A DNA stretch of 17,338 bases from CAWFFV01 sp963814985 (GTDB lineage: Bacteria; Chloroflexota; Ktedonobacteria; Ktedonobacterales; Ktedonobacteraceae). The position numbers and the translations under genes are program-made. Below are positions 13,103-17,338 of this stretch, in pieces; the first letter of the stretch is position 1, and every line of letters starts with the position of its first letter. Where the stretch lies: the NCBI GenBank assembly GCA_963814985.1, contig CAWFFV010000042.1, forward strand, positions 1 to 17,338. Reading direction: 5' to 3'. The notes beneath the pieces were generated by a model. It had not been told where the DNA came from, ran no database searches, and saw only the letters and a program-made list of their open reading frames with translations.

Positions 13103-14794
13103 ATGACATTAGATAAGCTCTTCTCATCAACAGAGCGTATGCACAATCTCTCTCAGCTAGCCAGCAACCATTTCGATATGCTGGTGATTGGTGGTGGCGT
13201 CACAGGAGCAGGCGTGGCCCTTGATGCTGCGGCACGTGGTTATCAGGTGGTCCTTGTTGAAAAAGCAGATTTTGCCAGTGGCACAAGTAGTAAGTCAACC
13301 AAGCTCATACATGGAGGTATTCGCTACCTGCCAAACTTTGATTTTGCGCTGGTACACGAAGCCCTTGTTGAGCGCGGCATCCTGCTCCAAATTGCTCCAT
13401 TTCTCGTGTATCCTGTGGCCTTTGTTCTGCCTATCTATGAAGGAGAGCGGCATCCTGTCGGCATACCATTCACCACGCCAGGAGGAATAGGGCTGAATAT
13501 GCTGCTCAACACTGGACTCTGGCTTTATGATAGGTTAGCAGGAAAGCACAGTGTGAACAACCATCGTCGTGTGAGCCATGAGGCTGTGTTGAAGCTGGCT
13601 CCAGCGCTGGTGAGCAAAGGACTGAAAGAAAGCTTTGTGTATTATGATGCACAAACCAATGATGCTCGCCTCACGATGACACTCATTCGCACTGCTACCC
13701 AACATGGTGCTATCATTACCAACTATACCGAAGTCACATCCTTTATGACCGAAGCGGGGAAAATCTGTGGTGCGCGTATCCGTGACAATCTCACTGGTCA
13801 AGAAGTGGTTGTCCAGGCACGTCATATTGTCAATGCAACCGGCGTTTTCTCTGAGCAAGTAGAGGCTCTTACTGGCACTGAGCCACAAATTCACATTGAG
13901 CCAAGTAAGGGTGTGCATCTGGTTTTATCACGCGAAGATGTCAAGTTGAGAGATACAGCCATTGTTCTGCCGGAAACGGAAGATAAGCGTATTCTCTTTC
14001 TTGTGCCGTGGGAGTCGCGTGCAATTTTTGGCACGACCGATACTGGTACTGGCGATCTTGATCACCCAACAGCAACGCAAGAGGATATTTCTTACCTGTT
14101 GAAGTATCTTAACCGCTACCTTTCTGTACACCTTACCGAGGCAGACATTGTTAGTTCTTATGTTGGCTATCGCCCACTGCTAAGACCACATCAGAAAGGC
14201 CTTTCTACAGCAAAGCTTTCACGTACACACGCCGTACTTCAGAGTCCATCTGGACTGGTCTCAATTGTTGGGGGGAAACTCACAACGTATCGACGGATGG
14301 CCCAGGACACAGTTGATGTCTTGAGTCGCCGCGATGGCCTGGCACGCATCCATCCCACACAGACACTTCCGTTACAAGGGAGCACTGGCTGGCCCGGGAT
14401 ACAGAGTGAACTGGAGCGCAAAAAGGTTGCACTTGGACTAACCTCACAGACCATACAACACCTTGGCCGTAGTTATGGCTCTGCGGCAAACACACTATTG
14501 CGGCTGATAGAGAGCGATGCTTCATTAGCTACGCTTCTCATCGACGACCTTCCCTACATCTGGGCTGAGGTGTGCTATGCCTGTCGTTATGAGATGGCTA
14601 TGACACCATATGATGTTTTAGCACGTCGTACCTCAATCACACTGCAAGACCGAAAACGAGGGCTTGGGATTGTCGATGAAGTGGCAACCCTGATGGCAAA
14701 AGAACACCACTGGTCAGCCACGCAACAACAATCCCTGGTCGACGCGTACTGTGATGCTATCCATGCACAAATGATTGCCGAGAAGAGTGACTAA
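13103..14794 (+). CDS. glpD: Aerobic glycerol-3-phosphate dehydrogenase (FAD)
   Basis: GlpD is a membrane-associated flavoprotein that oxidises glycerol-3-phosphate to dihydroxyacetone phosphate and passes electrons to quinone. Its 563 residues match the family. The FAD-binding motif is LVIGGGVTGAGVALDAAARG (27-46), followed by VEKADFASGTSSKSTKLIHG and GGIRYL. Further blocks are NDARLTMTLIRTA, IVNATGVFSEQV, FLVPWESRAIFGTTDTGTGD, VGYRPLLRP and the second FAD contact SIVGGKLTTYRRMAQDTVD. The C-terminal helical domain contains EVCYACRYEMAMTPYDVLAR with RTSI. There is no break. ATG 13103 is five bases after the Uma2 stop with no clear Shine-Dalgarno; ATG 13139 (MHNLSQLASNHFD) is an alternative start. 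It takes the product of glpK two genes upstream. Confidence 0.96.
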   Translation: MTLDKLFSSTERMHNLSQLASNHFDMLVIGGGVTGAGVALDAAARGYQVVLVEKADFASGTSSKSTKLIHGGIRYLPNFDFALVHEALVERGILLQIAPFLVYPVAFVLPIYEGERHPVGIPFTTPGGIGLNMLLNTGLWLYDRLAGKHSVNNHRRVSHEAVLKLAPALVSKGLKESFVYYDAQTNDARLTMTLIRTATQHGAIITNYTEVTSFMTEAGKICGARIRDNLTGQEVVVQARHIVNATGVFSEQVEALTGTEPQIHIEPSKGVHLVLSREDVKLRDTAIVLPETEDKRILFLVPWESRAIFGTTDTGTGDLDHPTATQEDISYLLKYLNRYLSVHLTEADIVSSYVGYRPLLRPHQKGLSTAKLSRTHAVLQSPSGLVSIVGGKLTTYRRMAQDTVDVLSRRDGLARIHPTQTLPLQGSTGWPGIQSELERKKVALGLTSQTIQHLGRSYGSAANTLLRLIESDASLATLLIDDLPYIWAEVCYACRYEMAMTPYDVLARRTSITLQDRKRGLGIVDEVATLMAKEHHWSATQQQSLVDAYCDAIHAQMIAEKSD

Positions 14795-14830
14795 GATCAA
14801 CTGATACCTTCTCTTACTTTTAGTACGACC

Positions 14831-15319
14831 CTATCCTCCGCTGCAATCCGGGTCACTGGGTGGGGTATGCAATCCACACAAGACCCAACCGTCAGAAACA
14901 GAGAGCTTATTGTCTGGTCGCAATGTTAGCGAGATTATACTCCCCGACGGCCCTGTTCCTGAGAGAACCGTTCCATAGGCTGTCGCGCCAATCACATACG
15001 TAAAGAGCAGATTCTCACGGAGTCCTCCGACAATTTTGTCGCCATTCATCGAGTCGCAAGGTGGAGCTACACCTGGACCGCACCAGTGGAACACTCGCCC
15101 GATGTACTGTGCATGCCCATCTGGCTGAAATGTCAAAGTGCGAGCATGCCCGAACCACTGCCCCACAAACGGACTGAAGGCGTGGGGAGCCGAAATTGTA
15201 GGTGTGGATTGATATGGTATATGGGATTGTGTACGATTGAGGTAGATCCAGGTTCCAGTACTCACTACGGCGAGTCCGAGAACCACTATCGAGAGCAGAA
15301 CTGCCAAATGCCGTTTCAT
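14831..15319 (-). CDS. Secreted or membrane-anchored hypothetical protein
   Basis: From ATG 15319 (162 residues, GGAG eight bases upstream; ATG 15325 is the longer option), a basic start MKRHL leads into a hydrophobic segment (about 5-25, LAVLLSIVVLGLAVVSTGTW) that serves as signal or anchor. The rest lies outside: FSPFVGQWFGHARTLTFQPD, then RVFHWCGPGVAPPCDSM, ATAYGTVLSGTGP, and a C-terminal VLCGLHTPPSDPDCSGG. Four cysteines in two pairs suggest disulfides. Similar secreted proteins with FVGxW..H.R.L and WCGPG.APPCD are known to me from actinobacteria, without a function. The gene converges on glpD with 36 bases between them. Confidence 0.7.
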   Translation of the reverse strand: MKRHLAVLLSIVVLGLAVVSTGTWIYLNRTQSHIPYQSTPTISAPHAFSPFVGQWFGHARTLTFQPDGHAQYIGRVFHWCGPGVAPPCDSMNGDKIVGGLRENLLFTYVIGATAYGTVLSGTGPSGSIISLTLRPDNKLSVSDGWVLCGLHTPPSDPDCSGG

Positions 15320-15325
15320 ATTCAT

Positions 15326-15851
15326 CTCTCCCCCATCAGCTCGAAAGCTTTGCCCTTCTTACTCTTGCCCGTTATACATAATTAGTTTGTATGTTACTTT
15401 AGTTTTCTATTATTTTTGGCTGTATAATTACTTGATCGGCCACTATTATAACATTGAAATCAAGCAGAGGCAAGGATGATGGTAACTCTTCAGGTCTGCT
15501 CGCCACCTGCGGTGGCTCGCTCTCGCGGTGTGGATAGCGGGATTGGCGACTGCTGGTCGCCAATCCCGCTATCCACACCAAACGGCTTGCGAACTGCCTA
15601 TGGCAGTGAGGAATTAAGAAAAGAACACCCGAATAGTTACTGATTCTGAAACTGGCTCGCGTTTTATCATGGGAATACAGGCTGAATACTTTTGGGTTGT
15701 ATAGCTTAACGGGTCAAGTCCAGTATCGGAGGAAAAGCGACGCGTATCATTGAATGCTGTAGAGCTACAACCTGTGGTGCTAACACCAGGCAAACGATAT
15801 GCGAGAATTTGTGCCCAGTAATGCATAATCTCACGACACAAGGAAGATTTC
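15326..15851. other. Intergenic stretch holding a hairpin repeat
   Basis: It must contain the minus-strand promoter for the secreted protein (AT-rich 15380-15450) and the ribD leader. The only clear structure is the composite hairpin repeat at 15482-15614. No FMN riboswitch-like sequence precedes ribD. Bases 15615-15851 show no family-like coding frame. Confidence 0.4.
15482..15614. repeat. Composite hairpin repeat, copy 2
   Basis: It has the same plan as copy 1: left block 15482-15524 (hairpin GCCACC-TGC-GGTGGC, then CTCGCTCTC), a perfect 24-bp central stem of different sequence (15527-15550 with 15556-15579, loop TGCTG), and right block 15589-15614 with stem ACTGCC-TAT-GGCAGT and TGAGGAAT. 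Two base pairs of this right stem differ from copy 1 on both sides, so pairing is kept. It lies between the secreted protein gene and ribD. Confidence 0.85.
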
Positions 15852-16974
15852 ATGGATGAGAGAGAAGCGATGCAGCAGGCGATTGCTTGTGCACGTTCAG
15901 TTGAAGGACGCACCAGCCCACGACCACCTGTCGGAGCTGTGCTCGTACGTGATAATGTCGTTGTGGGGAAAGGTGCCACATCGCCTCCCTATGGACCGCA
16001 TGCAGGAGTCATGCACTTAACGAGGTGGGAGCCAGGGCGTATGGCGCGGATCTCTATACAACGCTTGAGCCATGCTGTGTCACTATCCACACACCGCCAT
16101 GTACCAGAGCGATCATTGACGCGGGTGTACGGCGCGTGATTGTGGGAACGCTTGATCCAAACCCACTTGTCAGTGGACAGGGGGTAGAGCAACTGCGTGC
16201 CGCAGGTATCGAAGTGATAGTGGACGTTGAAGCACAGGAGACGCGCGAGCTAATACGACCTTTTGCCACGTTTATCACCAGAGGTCGTCCATATGTTACC
16301 GCCAAATGGGCGATGACTCTGGACGGCAAATCGGCAACACGTACAGGTGATGCCAATTGGATTAGTGGACCAGAGGCACGTGTGTGGGTCCATAATTTGC
16401 GTGACCGTGTTGATGCCATACTTGTTGGAGCAGGGACAGTGCGTGCGGATGATCCCATGTTGAATGTACGACTCTCTGACGAGCAGCGTTTTCATAAACG
16501 TTTGCCACGTCAAGGACCTTTACGCGTCGTTCTTGCCACACAAGGGCAGCTATCCAATCAATACAAACTTCTTCGTCTGATCTTGCTGTCGGTACCTGTA
16601 TCATCGTGGGTGAATCCTGTTCCTACGAGCAGCGTCAACGCCTGTCGGGATATAGTGCGGATGTCATTCCGGTTGCGCGAAACGAAAGTGGTCTCATCGA
16701 TCTTGCTGAAGTCTTGCAAATATTAGCGCATAAAGGCATCATGCATGTGCTCGTCGAAGGAGGAAGCGCTCTGCTGGGTAATGCATTTAGCCTGTCCCTC
16801 ATCGATCATGTTGCAGCCTTCATTGCACCCAAATTAGTGGGAGGAACTGCGGCCAGCTCTCCCATTGGGGGAGAAGGTCTGGCGTCGATGAAAGATGCAT
16901 GTCTGCTAAAGGATGTGCGTACCCAGATCATCGCAGGCGATTTGCTGGTAGAGGGTGAGATCACGCATGAATAA
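15852..16974 (+). pseudogene. ribD: Riboflavin biosynthesis deaminase/reductase, frameshifted
   Basis: RibD carries out the second and third steps of riboflavin synthesis: a zinc deaminase domain and an NADPH reductase domain. ATG 15852 follows AAGGA. The order is MDEREAMQQAIACARSVEGR, then PPVGAVLVRDNVVVGKG and YGPHAG. The frame changes near 16012 to ALNEVGARAYGADLYTTLEP and the zinc motif PCC...TPPCT, followed by DPNPLVSGQGVEQLRAAGIE. The reductase part is AKWAMTLDGKSATRTGDANW and LVGAGTVRADDPMLNVR. A second change near 16555 gives SSDLAVGTCIIVGESCSYEQ and HVLVEGGSALLGNAF, ending GDLLVEGEITHE. Both shifts equal one lost base, and restoring them gives about 374 residues, normal for the family. 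The usual HAE zinc-site glutamate reads Gly at the first shift. As sequenced it is inactive; assembly error is possible because the pathway is normally needed. Confidence 0.82.
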
Positions 16975-17006
16975 GAGCAATGCTCCATAGCTTTTCTCTC
17001 TCAGGC

Positions 17007-17035
17007 TTGACGTATTAGAATTTTTGTTCTATAAT
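17007..17035 (+). promoter_or_regulatory. Strong sigma-70-type promoter reading into the terminal inverted repeat
   Basis: TTGACG (17007-17012) and a perfect TATAAT (17030-17035) are 17 bases apart. No gene begins before the window ends. The transcript would start near 17042 and pass through the whole nested inverted repeat, so either a gene follows beyond the window or the structured RNA is itself the product. Confidence 0.6.
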
Positions 17036-17074
17036 ATAAGAAAGAGTGATATCCACTCATGTGTAACTAACCTA

Positions 17075-17330
17075 TGGGTCATCCCGAATTTTTTGATCAA
17101 ACGTTCGATCTCTCTCAAGCGGCTTGAGAAGCGGGATTGTCAAGGGCAGCCGCCCTTGACCGGGGTTTGGGGTGTCCCCAAAAACTTTCTTTTTTTCCTC
17201 GCGCCGCCTGCGGCGGCGCACAAAAGAGGTAAAAAGAGTTTTTGGGGACACCCCAAACCCCGGCAGGGATGCTGCGCTCCCTGCACCCTCGCTTTTGCGG
17301 ACTTTTGTTTCAAAAGTCCGGGATGACTCA
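17075..17330. repeat. Nested inverted-repeat element (MITE-like)
   Basis: The outer imperfect ends share GTCATCCCG (17078-17086) with its complement at 17319-17327. Inside is a perfect 27-bp inverted repeat (17160-17186 with 17237-17263), and in its centre an 8-bp GC stem with loop TGC (17201-17208 with 17212-17219). Smaller stems lie at 17113-17129, 17139-17160, 17262-17283 and 17302-17318. No transposase is encoded, and the open frames across it are by-products of the symmetry. It may be a non-autonomous mobile element or a structured RNA or DNA element. Confidence 0.75.
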
Positions 17331-17338
17331 TGATCACA

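Noticed and set aside
15615..15851. FMN riboswitch before ribD
   Set aside because: The conserved purine-rich and GGCGG blocks of the FMN element are not present in this leader.
15614..15979. Minus-strand open frame of 121 codons overlapping the ribD start
   Set aside because: Its N-terminal third is antisense to the clear RibD start; the remainder (ending ESVTIRVFFS) resembles nothing I can name and lacks a ribosome site. A small real gene from 15860 is not excluded.
17024..17337. Open frames of 100 and 65 codons on opposite strands at the window end
   Set aside because: They run across the nested inverted repeat and mirror each other's sequence; neither has a protein-like composition or a ribosome site.

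Overview
The window looks like part of a Ktedonobacteria-type Chloroflexota genome. This is an inference from gene style: a MalT-like LuxR regulator with an extra N-terminal domain, a Ser/Thr kinase joined to a membrane-anchored WD40 propeller, Uma2-family nucleases scattered among ordinary genes, and an excisionase-like HTH fused to an acetyltransferase-like domain. No rRNA, tRNA, CRISPR array or transposase gene was found.

Layout. Bases 1-2510 hold broken genes: a Rieske iron-sulfur protein remnant (+), a small unknown remnant (+), and a two-gene minus-strand operon of a stress-type protein followed by hdeD. Both operon genes can be read only by switching frames, and the operon ends in a hairpin plus T-run terminator. 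Bases 2764-5917 hold a large minus-strand MalT/LuxR regulator whose ATPase part is cut by about five frameshifts. A 450-base regulatory gap follows, with two palindromes, a promoter and a 37-bp fragment of a Uma2 gene end. Next is a plus-strand kinase and its transmembrane WD40 half, separated by one frameshift (6370-8387). A minus-strand operon (9635 to 8411) encodes two unknown small proteins and a Uma2 nuclease. It is divergent from an AT-rich HTH-acetyltransferase gene, with repeated CCAAATTTCCA-like boxes in between.

The intact metabolic core is glpK, a Uma2 gene and glpD (10952-14794), all on the plus strand. Together glpK and glpD convert glycerol to glycerol-3-phosphate and then dihydroxyacetone phosphate. 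A convergent secreted or anchored small protein follows. Then comes ribD (riboflavin synthesis), broken by two apparent one-base losses. The window ends in a strong promoter that reads into a large nested inverted repeat.

The most interesting non-gene structure is a pair of repeats (10693-10821 and 15482-15614). They share conserved 5' and 3' blocks but have completely different, long, perfect central hairpins. The small 3' hairpin shows compensatory base changes between the copies. A second theme is many frameshifts confined to some genes while neighbours are intact. This may be true gene decay or uncorrected assembly indels, and sequence alone cannot decide between them.
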